Origin: Bryobacteraceae bacterium
Lineage (GTDB): Bacteria > Acidobacteriota > Terriglobia > Bryobacterales > Bryobacteraceae
DNA: 40,302 nt
Assembly: GCA_019187195.1 (NCBI GenBank)
Contig: JABAQT010000003.1
Location: forward strand, 1 to 40,302
Reading direction: 5' to 3'
Shown: piece after piece, positions 1-8,145 of the stretch
Layout of the letters: the number at the start of each line of letters is the position of its first letter
How positions within the stretch are numbered: the stretch's first letter is position 1
The notes under the pieces: generated by a model
Databases searched by the model: none
What the model saw: only the letters and a program-made list of their open reading frames with translations
What the model was told of the DNA's origin: nothing
Position numbers and translations under genes: made by a program

Positions 1-345
1 CCCCGTTGCCGCGCCACCTCGCCTACGGCTTCCACCGCGCCCGCCGCAACTGCGCCCGCACCGATCCCGCCTCCAATTCGTACCGCACAATCGGCAAACC
101 CGAACATCCGCGCAACCGCGCCCCGTTGCCGCACCACCCCGCCTACGGCTTCCACCGCGCCTGCCGCAACTGCGCCCGCACCGATCCCCCCTGCAATTCG
201 TACCGCACAGCCGGCAAGCCCGAACCCCCGCGCAGCCGCACCGCGCAACCGCGCCCCGTTGCCACGCCACCTCGCCTACGGCTTCCACCGCGCCTGCCGC
301 AACTGCGCCCGCGGCGACCCCGCCTCCAATTCGTACCACACAGTC
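1..345. repeat. Tandem array of copies of the sialidase gene 3' end
   Basis: Three related units begin at 1, 121 and 254 (spacing 120 and 133 bases), each starting CCCCGTTGCC and sharing roughly 90 bases at about 90% identity by eye. The third unit contains the last ~25 codons and TAG stop (276-278) of the sialidase. Read on the minus strand, the other two units still encode the same tail (YELEAGS-RAQLR-ARWKP then stop) with a few substitutions, for example YELQGGS in unit 2. They are therefore duplicated gene 3' ends lying downstream of the real stop, not random low-complexity DNA. Unit 2 carries 13 extra bases at its end. The array reaches the window edge and may continue beyond it. Confidence 0.85.
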
Positions 346-1403
346 AGCAACTCCCCATCCGCCAGCTCCACCGTCGACGGATAGCCCAGATCCCCGCTCA
401 TCCCGTCACTCGATATCGTCACCGCCGCCCCCCACGTGCGCCCGCCATCCACACTCAGCCGCGCCTGGTTGCCGAATGGCTTACGCCGGTAGCCATACGT
501 CATCACCAGCCGTCCGTCCCGCAATCGCAGCAGGTGCGACGGCAATCCCCAGACCCCGATCGTGTGCGGAGCCGTCCACGTCCTGCCGCCATCGCTCGAC
601 TCGCATTGCAGCGTCTCCCCCTTGTTCGCCGCATTATGATTGCGGATCTGCACCAGAATCCTTCCATCCGCCGCCTCCACCGCGTGCAGTTCGTGATAGT
701 TCTCGAAACTGTCCCCTCCCCGCGTGGGAAGCTCCGCAAGCCAGTTCCATGTCACCCCGTCGTCTTTCGATTCCGCCACGCCGATCCTCGTCTCCCGGTC
801 CCACAGCCGCTTACCTGCGTACAAAATCCGGCCGTCCCGCAAAGCAACCGGTCCATGAGGGCTGTTCACCGGAACCCGGTAGGGAGCCGACCACGTCATC
901 CCTCCGTCCACCGACCGCAGCATCCACGTCCCCAGCATCTTCTTCTGCTCCTCCCGCGTCGCCCGCCGGTCGGCCGCCTTCCACCTCTCCAGCCGTCCCG
1001 GAGCCCAGTTCACCGCTCCCTCGAGCACCGGCACATAGGCGAGCGAGGTGAACGTGGTCACCAGCAGCGTCCCCTTGGGCGTCTCCAATATCCCCGCGTC
1101 CCGGTCGTCAATTGCCGTGTCCATCAGCACTTCCGGCCAGCTCCACGTCTCCCCGCTGTCCTTCGACCGCGTCAGCTCCACCCGCCCGAACGGGCATACA
1201 TGGCTCTCCCGGCCCCCCGACCACACCGTCAGCAGTTCTCCATTGCTCCGCCGGACCACCGTCGGCCAGCCGTGATAGTAGTTATGGTCCAGGCTGATCG
1301 TTCGCGCCGGGCCTACCGTCGCGCCCCCCTGCCCCGCCGCTTGCCTCGCTCCGGCGAGCGTACCACCAGCCATAGTCAGGAATCCGCGCCTTGTCATATC
1401 CAT
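276..1403 (-). CDS. Tat-exported sialidase/BNR-repeat glycosidase
   Basis: Predicted exo-sialidase-like six-bladed beta-propeller. Five Asp-box motifs (S-x-D-x-G-x-T-W) are visible: SKDSGETW, SVDGGMTW, SKDDGVTW, SSDGGRTW and SVDGGRTW. The N-terminus MDMTRRGFLTMAGG is a twin-arginine signal, so the protein is exported folded. I start it at the ATG at 1403; the frame stays open to 1445, but that would put 14 residues before the Tat motif. The length of about 375 residues fits secreted sialidases of soil bacteria. The true substrate could be another sugar, since BNR propellers are diverse. The gene stands alone, divergent from the MerR-type gene, and its 3' end is the source of the repeat array downstream. 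Confidence 0.82.
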   Translation of the reverse strand: MDMTRRGFLTMAGGTLAGARQAAGQGGATVGPARTISLDHNYYHGWPTVVRRSNGELLTVWSGGRESHVCPFGRVELTRSKDSGETWSWPEVLMDTAIDDRDAGILETPKGTLLVTTFTSLAYVPVLEGAVNWAPGRLERWKAADRRATREEQKKMLGTWMLRSVDGGMTWSAPYRVPVNSPHGPVALRDGRILYAGKRLWDRETRIGVAESKDDGVTWNWLAELPTRGGDSFENYHELHAVEAADGRILVQIRNHNAANKGETLQCESSDGGRTWTAPHTIGVWGLPSHLLRLRDGRLVMTYGYRRKPFGNQARLSVDGGRTWGAAVTISSDGMSGDLGYPSTVELADGELLTVWYELEAGSPRAQLRQARWKP

Positions 1404-1469
1404 TGCGCAGTAGCTTACCCGGTGTCCCGCCCCTCCCGCAACCACCCCCTCCCCCAGGTCCTGCCCCTA

Positions 1470-1497
1470 TTGACTTCCACAACATTTCGGATAGAAT
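1470..1497 (+). promoter_or_regulatory. Sigma-70-type promoter of the MerR-family gene
   Basis: A -35 box TTGACT (1470-1475) and a -10 box TAGAAT (1492-1497) are separated by 16 bases. Transcription would begin near 1504, about 30 bases before the ATG at 1536, leaving room for the GGGAG ribosome site at 1522-1526. This is the best two-box promoter in the window. Confidence 0.65.
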
Positions 1498-1535
1498 TTG
1501 TTAGGATCTTTATTCTCAAACGGGAGTGGTGTCTC

Positions 1536-2054
1536 ATGTTCAAAACAAAAAAAACTAAGATTGATCCGGACCTGACCGCCCGTATCTATACCAGCAGCGA
1601 AGTGGCTCGCCTCGGAGGAGTTAGCCTGCGCCAGCTCCAGTGGTGGGACGAACGAAAAGTCGTTTCCCCCCGCCATGAAGGTCACAAACGAATCTACTCG
1701 AACGAAGAGGTCGTCGAAATCACCGTCATCGCCGAACTTCGCAGAAAAGGCTTCTCGCTCCAGAAGATCCGTCGCGTCCTGCGCTTCCTCCAGAAGGAAA
1801 TGGGCCGCCGCCTCGGCGATATCCTCGGCACGGAATCCGATCTCCACCTCGTCACCGATGGCAAGTCCATCTACCTCGAAGATTCAAACGACCGCATCAT
1901 CGACATCCTGAAAAACGCCCGCCAGCCCATGTTCCTCGTCTGCGTTACCGACCAGATCAGGCGCATCAACGCCAACCTCCGGCCTACCGCTCCTAGAAAA
2001 CCGGCCCGCTCCGAAAGCGTCCCCTCCCCGGCCAAACGCTCCAAAGCGGTGTGA
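1536..2054 (+). CDS. MerR-family transcriptional regulator
   Basis: 172 residues. Residues ~15-85 form a MerR-type winged helix-turn-helix: YTSSEVARLGGVS, then LQWWDERKVVSP and the wing HKRIYSNEEV, then a linking helix. The ~85-residue C-terminal part (LVTDGKSIYLED, IIDILKNARQPMF) is a compact effector or partner domain that I do not recognise; it has no cysteine cluster of the metal-sensing MerR type. The ATG at 1536 is chosen because the HTH follows directly and GGGAG lies 9 bases upstream; the open frame upstream of it is a shadow of the sialidase. The basic tail (RKPARSES, PAKRSKAV) is likely disordered. No target is evident; divergence from the sialidase is suggestive only. Confidence 0.85.
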   Translation: MFKTKKTKIDPDLTARIYTSSEVARLGGVSLRQLQWWDERKVVSPRHEGHKRIYSNEEVVEITVIAELRRKGFSLQKIRRVLRFLQKEMGRRLGDILGTESDLHLVTDGKSIYLEDSNDRIIDILKNARQPMFLVCVTDQIRRINANLRPTAPRKPARSESVPSPAKRSKAV

Positions 2055-2099
2055 CCCTCCGTGACCCCTCGAGCGGGCGAGGTCCCGGATCCCCTGCGA

Positions 2100-2105
2100 T
2101 ATACT
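2100..2105 (+). promoter_or_regulatory. Possible -10 box upstream of the S41 protease
   Basis: TATACT at 2100-2105 lies 26 bases before the GTG start and upstream of a clear ribosome site GGGAGG (2118-2123). I see no matching -35 box, so this is a weak call. Confidence 0.35.
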
Positions 2106-2131
2106 CAGACTAGGGCTGGGAGGCCCCATCG

Positions 2132-3715
2132 GTGGCGGATACGCGACGTGTCGTCCTGATTTTTCTGTCCCTCATCCTGGCGGGCACATTCCTCGGCGGT
2201 GTGTTCGGCCCCGGTGTCGCCGGCGTTTCCGCGGCCACCGGCGATGAGAATGAGATTAATGCCAGCATCAAAGCCTTCACCAGGCTCTACCACGTCGTCG
2301 AGGTCAACAGCGCCGAAAAACTCAATCCCGACAAGGCTATCTACAAGGGAGCCATCCCCGGGATGCTCCACACGCTCGATCCCCACTCCTCCTTCTTCGA
2401 CCCTCGTGATTTCCAGCTCCTGCGCGAGGATCAACGGGGAACGTATTTCGGCGTCGGCATGTCGGTTTCCGAGCGCAATCGCCGCACCATAGTCATCGCC
2501 CCCTTCCCCGGTTCCCCCGCCTACAAAGCAGGCCTCCGTCCCGGCGATGTCATCCTCGAAGTCAACGGAAAGAGCACCAACAACCTCTCGAGCACCGAGG
2601 TCGCTGACCTGTTGAAGGGGCCCCGCGGCACCCTCGTCAAAGTCTCCATCGGACGCGAGGGCGTTGATAAGCCCCTGGTTTTCGACATTATTCGCGACGA
2701 AATTCCCCGCAAGAGCGTGGAAACCGCCTTCTGGATCAAACCCGGAATCGCTCATCTCGACATTCAATCGTTCAATGAAAACACCAGCCGCGAAGTCGAG
2801 GAAAACCTCCGCGCCCTCGGCGAGGACAACATCAAGGGCCTCATCCTCGACCTCCGCGACAACCCCGGCGGGCTCCTCAATGAAGGCGTCGCCGTCGCCG
2901 GAAGGTTTCTCCGCAAGGGTCAACTCGTCGTCTCCCACCGCGGACGCGCCTCCGCCGAAAAACCCTACTACGCCTCCCGCGGCAACGGCGGCCACGACTA
3001 CCCCATCGTCGTTCTCGTCAATCGCTACTCCGCCTCCGCCGCCGAGATCGTCTCCGGAGCCCTTCAGGATCATGATCGCGCCTGGATACTGGGCGAAAAC
3101 ACCTTCGGCAAGGGTCTTGTTCAGACCGTCTACCCCCTCGTCGAAAACACCGGCCTCGCCCTTACCACCGCCAAGTATTACACCCCCAGCGGGCGCTGCA
3201 TCCAGCGCGACTACTCCCAGGGGTCCTTCCTCGATTACTACTACAAGCGAGACACTGATACCCACAATCCTCTCGACGTCAAGATGACCGACAGCGGCCG
3301 CACCGTGTACGGCGGCGGAGGAATCTCCCCCGACGAGAAATTCGTCACCCCCAAACTCAACCGCTTCCAGAGCGAAATGTTCCGCCGCTTCGCTTTCTTC
3401 AACTTCTCCCGCTTCTACTTCGCCCACCACGACACCAAAATGCCCAAGTCCTGGATGCCTGACGAGGACACCCTCAATGAGTTCCACGGCTTCCTGGTGA
3501 AGGAAAACATCTCCTTCAGCGAGGGAGAATTCGCCGAAAATCGCGACTGGGTCAAGCAGCAGATCCGCCGCGAACTGTTCATCACCGCCTTCAATCAGGA
3601 AGAGTCCCGGCGCATCACCGTCGAAACGGACCCCGAAGTCCTCAAAGCCGTCGAGTCCATGGCAAATGCCCGCGGCCTGCTCGAAGCCGCCAGAAAACTG
3701 GTCGTCCGCCGCTAG
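2132..3715 (+). CDS. S41 C-terminal processing protease (CtpA/Prc-like)
   Basis: 527 residues. An N-terminal membrane anchor or signal (residues 7-24) puts it in the periplasm, where this family trims or degrades envelope proteins. A PDZ domain spans about 104-180 (GTYFGVGMSV, GLRPGDVILEVNG). The protease domain follows with DLRDNPGGLL (240-249), the nucleophile serine in NRYSASAAEI (Ser302) and the general-base lysine in TFGKG (Lys327), the Ser-Lys dyad of the family. A C-terminal helical region after ~400 is longer than in the shortest CtpA proteins. The GTG start follows GGGAGG by 8 bases. The gene ends 18 bases before guaA, in the same frame, so the two are probably co-transcribed. Confidence 0.9.
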   Translation: MADTRRVVLIFLSLILAGTFLGGVFGPGVAGVSAATGDENEINASIKAFTRLYHVVEVNSAEKLNPDKAIYKGAIPGMLHTLDPHSSFFDPRDFQLLREDQRGTYFGVGMSVSERNRRTIVIAPFPGSPAYKAGLRPGDVILEVNGKSTNNLSSTEVADLLKGPRGTLVKVSIGREGVDKPLVFDIIRDEIPRKSVETAFWIKPGIAHLDIQSFNENTSREVEENLRALGEDNIKGLILDLRDNPGGLLNEGVAVAGRFLRKGQLVVSHRGRASAEKPYYASRGNGGHDYPIVVLVNRYSASAAEIVSGALQDHDRAWILGENTFGKGLVQTVYPLVENTGLALTTAKYYTPSGRCIQRDYSQGSFLDYYYKRDTDTHNPLDVKMTDSGRTVYGGGGISPDEKFVTPKLNRFQSEMFRRFAFFNFSRFYFAHHDTKMPKSWMPDEDTLNEFHGFLVKENISFSEGEFAENRDWVKQQIRRELFITAFNQEESRRITVETDPEVLKAVESMANARGLLEAARKLVVRR

Positions 3716-3733
3716 CGTTGGTTACACTGGGGT

Positions 3734-5491
3734 TTGACTCAAGCCCCGCAAATCATTGTTCTCGATACCGGTGGCCAATACTGCCACCTCATTGCGCGCA
3801 AAGTGCGTGAATGCGGCGTCTACGCCGAAGTTCGTCCCTCGGAAACCCCGGCCTCCCAACTTGCCGGAGTCCGCGGCCTCATCATCTCCGGCGGGCCCTC
3901 GAGCGTCTACGAGCCCGGCAGCCCCACCGTCGACCCCGCCATCTTCGAACTCGGAGCCGCCACTCTCGGCATCTGTTACGGCCAGCAGTTGATGGCCCAC
4001 CTCCTCGGCGGTAATGTGAAGCGCGGCGATAAGGGCGAATACGGCCTCGCCTTCCTCGACATCACCGCCCCGCAAACGCTCCTCGAGGGAGTAAATGGAC
4101 ACCCGCAGGTCTGGATGAGCCACCGCGACACCGTCCTCGCCGTTCCTTCCGGCTTCACTGTCCTCGGCTCCACCAGCACTTGCGCCATCGCCGCCATGGC
4201 CGATCCCGCCCGCAGGCTGTATGCCGTCCAGTTCCATCCCGAGGTGGCTCATACACACCCCGGCAAACAGATCCTCCACAACTTCCTCTTCACCATCTGC
4301 GGCTGCGTCCGCGATTGGGACCCCAGCCGCCGTATCCCCCTCATCGAGGAGCAGATCCGCCACACCGCCGCCGGCCGGAAGGTATTCTTCTTCGTCAGCG
4401 GCGGCGTCGATTCCACCGTCGCCTACACCCTCTGCCTCCGCGCCCTCGGCCCCGGCCAGGTCCACGGAGCCTATGTCGACACCGGCCTGATGCGCGAGGA
4501 GGAAACCGAATTCGTCCGCGCCAGTTTCTCGAAACTCGGCGCGAAACACTTCACCGTCGTCGACGCCCGCCAGGAATTTCTCGCCGCGCTCGAGGGCATC
4601 ACCGGCCCCGAAAGGAAGCGCCACGCCATCGGCGAACAGTTCGTCGCCGTCCAGGACCGCATCCTCCAATCCGGCCACTACCTCGACGCCGATTGGATCC
4701 TCGGCCAGGGCACTATCTATCCCGATACCATCGAATCCGGAGGCACCACCAAAGCCGATGTCATCAAGACGCATCACAACCGCGTCGAGGGCATCCAGCG
4801 CCTCATCGAAGCCGGCCGTATCCTCGAGCCGCTCAGCTCTTTTTATAAGGATGAGGTTCGCGAGATCGGCCGCGAACTCGGCATCGGCGAGGACCTTCTC
4901 GAACGCCATCCATTTCCCGGCCCCGGCCTTGCCATCCGCTGCCTCTGCGGCGAAACCGCTGCCGCCGTCACGCAGCTGGGCGAAGGCTGGCTTCTCCCTG
5001 TTCACTCCGTTGGAGTGCAGGGCGACTCCCGCACCTACCGCCCCGCGCTCGCCCTCGATGGCATGCCATCCGATGAGCACGCCGCCACCGGGCTGATCAA
5101 CCGCATCGAGGGCATCAATCGCGTCGTGGCCTCCGCCGCCTCCCATGCCCCGCTCGCCTCGCTGCGCGCCTCCCCCGCCTTCATTACCGGCGAACGGCTC
5201 GCCCGCCTGCGCCGCGCCGATGCCATTGTCCGCCGCCTCTCCCGCCAAAGCGGCTTCGACAAGACCATCTGGCAGTTTCCCGTCGTCGTGATCCCCGTGG
5301 GAATCGAGGGAAAGCCCGATAGCGTCGTCCTCCGCCCCGTGGACTCCGTGGACGGCATGACCGCCCAGGCGGTCATCATGCCCGCTTCACTGCTCAAACA
5401 AATGACTGGGGAGTTGCTACAAGTGGAGGGAATCTGCGCCGTCTTCTACGACCTCACTCACAAGCCGCCGGCAACCATCGAATGGGAGTGA
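3734..5491 (+). CDS. guaA: GMP synthase (glutamine-hydrolysing), long two-subdomain form
   Basis: Converts XMP to GMP using glutamine and ATP. The class I amidotransferase domain covers ~1-190 with Cys81 (GICYGQQ) and His168/Glu170 (QFHPE). The ATP pyrophosphatase domain has SGGVDS at 222-227, GQGTIYPD, and HPFPGPGLAIR at ~392-402. The dimerisation region is long: residues ~405-485 (LLPVHSVGVQGDSRTY, INRVV) precede a second unit at ~486-585 (LRRADAI, MTAQ, YDLTHKPPATIEWE). At 585 residues it exceeds the usual ~520 of bacterial GuaA and resembles the D1/D2 arrangement of human GMPS. The only possible start is TTG at 3734: a stop in the same frame (3713-3715) excludes anything upstream. The TGGGG before it is only 1-2 bases away, so initiation may depend on coupling to the protease gene. 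Confidence 0.95.
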   Translation: MTQAPQIIVLDTGGQYCHLIARKVRECGVYAEVRPSETPASQLAGVRGLIISGGPSSVYEPGSPTVDPAIFELGAATLGICYGQQLMAHLLGGNVKRGDKGEYGLAFLDITAPQTLLEGVNGHPQVWMSHRDTVLAVPSGFTVLGSTSTCAIAAMADPARRLYAVQFHPEVAHTHPGKQILHNFLFTICGCVRDWDPSRRIPLIEEQIRHTAAGRKVFFFVSGGVDSTVAYTLCLRALGPGQVHGAYVDTGLMREEETEFVRASFSKLGAKHFTVVDARQEFLAALEGITGPERKRHAIGEQFVAVQDRILQSGHYLDADWILGQGTIYPDTIESGGTTKADVIKTHHNRVEGIQRLIEAGRILEPLSSFYKDEVREIGRELGIGEDLLERHPFPGPGLAIRCLCGETAAAVTQLGEGWLLPVHSVGVQGDSRTYRPALALDGMPSDEHAATGLINRIEGINRVVASAASHAPLASLRASPAFITGERLARLRRADAIVRRLSRQSGFDKTIWQFPVVVIPVGIEGKPDSVVLRPVDSVDGMTAQAVIMPASLLKQMTGELLQVEGICAVFYDLTHKPPATIEWE

Positions 5492-8145
5492 CCCTCCACC
5501 GACACCCGGCTCCCCGATTGCGACTTCTCCACCCGAATCCGTGATGGGAGCCGTTCCCCTAACTCCGCTACGTGCGAAATAACTCCCACCATCCGGTTCC
5601 CCGACGCCAGCGTCTCGATTGCCGCGATCGCCGTCTCGAGCGACTCGGCGTCGAGCGATGAGACGCCTTCATCAATGAACAGCGAATCGAGGCGTGAGCG
5701 CGCGCCCTCATCCGGTGACATGGCGGTGAGCCCTTCGGAGAGGGCCAATGCTAGGGCTAGCGAGGCTAGGAAGGACTCGCCGCCACTAAGTGTCTTGACG
5801 CTCCGCGTCTCGCTCGCGTTCCAGTGGTCCACCACGAAGAACTCGTTGCTGTCTCTGCTCAGCGTCAACGCGAACTGTCCCCGGCTCAACTCGACAAGCC
5901 GGCTCGACGCCTCGCTCGCCAGCCTGCCGAGCGCCTCCCTCTGCACGTAGGCTATGAACTCATTCGCCGCCAGCAGCTTGCCGAGTTTGTGGTAAAGCTG
6001 CGCTTCCGTCCGCAGCTTGCCAATCTCCTCCCGCATGCGCTCCGACTCGGCGATGCGCTGCCGCAACAGCGCTGCGTTCGCCTCCGCCGCGGCGGCCTTC
6101 GCCTGCAAAGCGCCGGTAATCGCCCCCACCGACCGTAACGCGGTCTCGATATGCTCCAGTTCCCCGAAGCCCTTCTCCAACTCGGGCAGCCGCGCCCGCA
6201 ACTCCGCCGCCAGTTCCCTGGCTTTCGTCTTCGTCCGGTCGATCCACGTCTCCTTCTCACTGATCGTGTTCTCCAGTGAAAGCCGCCGCGATGTGTGCTC
6301 CATTGCCGCCGCCGTCGCCCGCTGGCGCTGATTCATGGCGTCCAGCCGCCGCCGTTCCAGTTCCTGCCGCTTCCGCCCCGCCTGATTCTGCTCCTCGAGC
6401 GATGCCTCGAGTTCACTCAACGGCAGCGGAGCCCAGTTGGGAAACCGCTGCAACCCGGCGGCCGTCTCCCGCAGTTTCTCTTGCGCCCGCTTGATCTCCG
6501 CATCGATCGACGCCACCAGTTGAGCGGAAAGCCGGAACTGCTGCTGCGCCTCCTGCCCGTTGCGTTCAGCCGCGATCTCGGCCGCCTGCGCCTCCCGTAA
6601 CAGGCGCGCCGCTTCGCTCTCCGCTTTCTCCAACGCCCCCACACCCTCGATCCGCGCTTCCAACTCCTCCGCCGTTCCCGCCTGGCTCCGCGCGTCCGCC
6701 AGTTGATCCGCCGCCCGCTGCCACGCCATCTGCGCCGCCCGCGCCTCCTGCAGCCGCTTCCGCGCCTCATCGAGCGCCGCCGCCGGAGCCGCTTCCGGCA
6801 CTTTGGAAATCGTCTGCTCACACACCGGACACGCATCGCCTGCCTTCAAGTGCCGCCGGATCTCGCCGGCGGCGTTCAGCGTCTGCAAGTGGTCCAATGC
6901 CGCCTCAGCCTCCGCCAACGCGCCGTAAACTGCTTCTTTCGCGGATAGCTTCGCCATCGCCGTCTCCGCCTTGCGCAGCCTGTCCAGCCGCGCGCGCAGA
7001 AGATCGCCGGAACCGTGCGCCTTGCGAAAATCATCGAATGCCTGCTGAGCCTCGCCGGCCCTTCCCTGCGCCTCCCCGCGCGCCTGCAGCGCCGCCTCGA
7101 GCAACTCCGCCGCCTTCCTTGCCTCCTCTTCCAACCGCGGCAGCGAGGCCGCCTTCGCCTGCCGGTCATTGCGTCTCGCGGCCAGATCTGCCTGCAAATC
7201 CGCCTGCTGCCGGGCGAGCGGCACGGCCTGAGTCAACTCGGACCATGCCGCCTCGTCATAGCCCGTTGCCTCGAGTTGCGCCTCCAGATCCCCGATCTTC
7301 CGCTCGCATTCGGCCAGCGCCTTCTCCGATGCCGCGCTGCCCGCCTCCGCCTCCTTCAACTCCGCGCGCGCCCTGGCCAGATCCCCTTCCGCCTGCTCGC
7401 CTTCGGCGCGGACGCGCTTCAACTCCCCCGCCACCGGGAGCATCGGCTCCAGCCGTTCCCGTTCCTTCTCCTGGGCTGCTCGTTGCTCCAACAGGTCCCG
7501 CCGCTGCGTCTCCAGCCTCTCCAGGTTCTCCCGGGTGGCGTCCGCATAAGCGGATGCGAGTTGCTGCCCGAGGGTATCGGCCTTTATCCCCAATTCCTTG
7601 TCCCGCTCATTGGCCGCGCGCATCATCCGCTCATAGACGCGCAACCCCAGCAAGTCCTTCAGTATCTCCGTGCGCTGCTTTGGATCTCCCCGCAGAAACT
7701 TGTCAAACTCGCCTTGCGGCAGAATCACGGCTCTGGTGAAGCCATGGAAATCGAGTCCCAGAATCCCCCGGACGCGCTCCTCGATCTCCCTCACGCTATC
7801 GGTGAGCGTGTTCCATTCGCCGCCCTTCTGTTCCTCGAGCAGGCAGTTCGTAACGCCCGCTTTGCCCGTCTTCCGCGTCCGGGCGATGCGGTAGCGCCTG
7901 CCTCCGGCCTCGAACTCGAAGATCACCTTCACCATGTTCTGCCCAAGACTCACCAGCCGCGGTATCTCCATCCCGCCGATGCGCGGAGTGCAACCGAACA
8001 GGCCGTACAGCATGGCGTCGAGGATCGAGGACTTCCCCGCGCCCGTCGGCCCCGTGATGGCGAACAGGTCAAGACCCTCGAAGTCAATGACGGCCCTCTT
8101 CTGGAAACTCGTGAACCCCTCCATTTCAAGCTTCAATGGACGCAT
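5458..8145 (-). CDS. sbcC: SbcC/Rad50-like SMC-type ATPase subunit of DNA nuclease
   Basis: 895 residues. ATP-binding head and coiled-coil arms of the SbcCD/Mre11-Rad50 complex, which binds and processes DNA ends and hairpins. Walker A is at 32-39 (GPTGAGKS). Long Glu/Arg/Ala-rich coiled coils flank a zinc hook CPVC (Cys439, Cys442). Near the C-terminus are the ABC signature LSGGESFLASLALAL and Walker B DSLFIDEGVSSLD. Its start overlaps the end of sbcD by 20 bases, the usual sign of translational coupling. Its last ~11 codons lie antisense to the conserved 3' end of guaA (34-base convergent overlap), so the tail HSHSMVAGGL mirrors the KPPATIEWE codons. It is the last gene of the fabZ-to-sbcC run. 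Confidence 0.93.
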   Translation of the reverse strand: MRPLKLEMEGFTSFQKRAVIDFEGLDLFAITGPTGAGKSSILDAMLYGLFGCTPRIGGMEIPRLVSLGQNMVKVIFEFEAGGRRYRIARTRKTGKAGVTNCLLEEQKGGEWNTLTDSVREIEERVRGILGLDFHGFTRAVILPQGEFDKFLRGDPKQRTEILKDLLGLRVYERMMRAANERDKELGIKADTLGQQLASAYADATRENLERLETQRRDLLEQRAAQEKERERLEPMLPVAGELKRVRAEGEQAEGDLARARAELKEAEAGSAASEKALAECERKIGDLEAQLEATGYDEAAWSELTQAVPLARQQADLQADLAARRNDRQAKAASLPRLEEEARKAAELLEAALQARGEAQGRAGEAQQAFDDFRKAHGSGDLLRARLDRLRKAETAMAKLSAKEAVYGALAEAEAALDHLQTLNAAGEIRRHLKAGDACPVCEQTISKVPEAAPAAALDEARKRLQEARAAQMAWQRAADQLADARSQAGTAEELEARIEGVGALEKAESEAARLLREAQAAEIAAERNGQEAQQQFRLSAQLVASIDAEIKRAQEKLRETAAGLQRFPNWAPLPLSELEASLEEQNQAGRKRQELERRRLDAMNQRQRATAAAMEHTSRRLSLENTISEKETWIDRTKTKARELAAELRARLPELEKGFGELEHIETALRSVGAITGALQAKAAAAEANAALLRQRIAESERMREEIGKLRTEAQLYHKLGKLLAANEFIAYVQREALGRLASEASSRLVELSRGQFALTLSRDSNEFFVVDHWNASETRSVKTLSGGESFLASLALALALSEGLTAMSPDEGARSRLDSLFIDEGVSSLDAESLETAIAAIETLASGNRMVGVISHVAELGERLPSRIRVEKSQSGSRVSVEGHSHSMVAGGL

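Noticed and set aside
1..345. CRISPR array.
   Set aside because: Units are 120-133 bases, coding in origin and without short unique spacers.
6..1535. A long plus-strand open frame running into the MerR-type gene.
   Set aside because: It is Pro/Arg-rich and lies antisense to the sialidase and across the repeat array. Only the part from 1536 has a domain and ribosome site.
2105..3487. Long minus-strand open frame opposite the S41 protease.
   Set aside because: A Gly/Ala/Glu-rich shadow of a GC-rich gene; no motif or start site.
3722..5248. Long minus-strand open frame opposite guaA.
   Set aside because: Low-complexity shadow; the + strand has the full GMP synthase.
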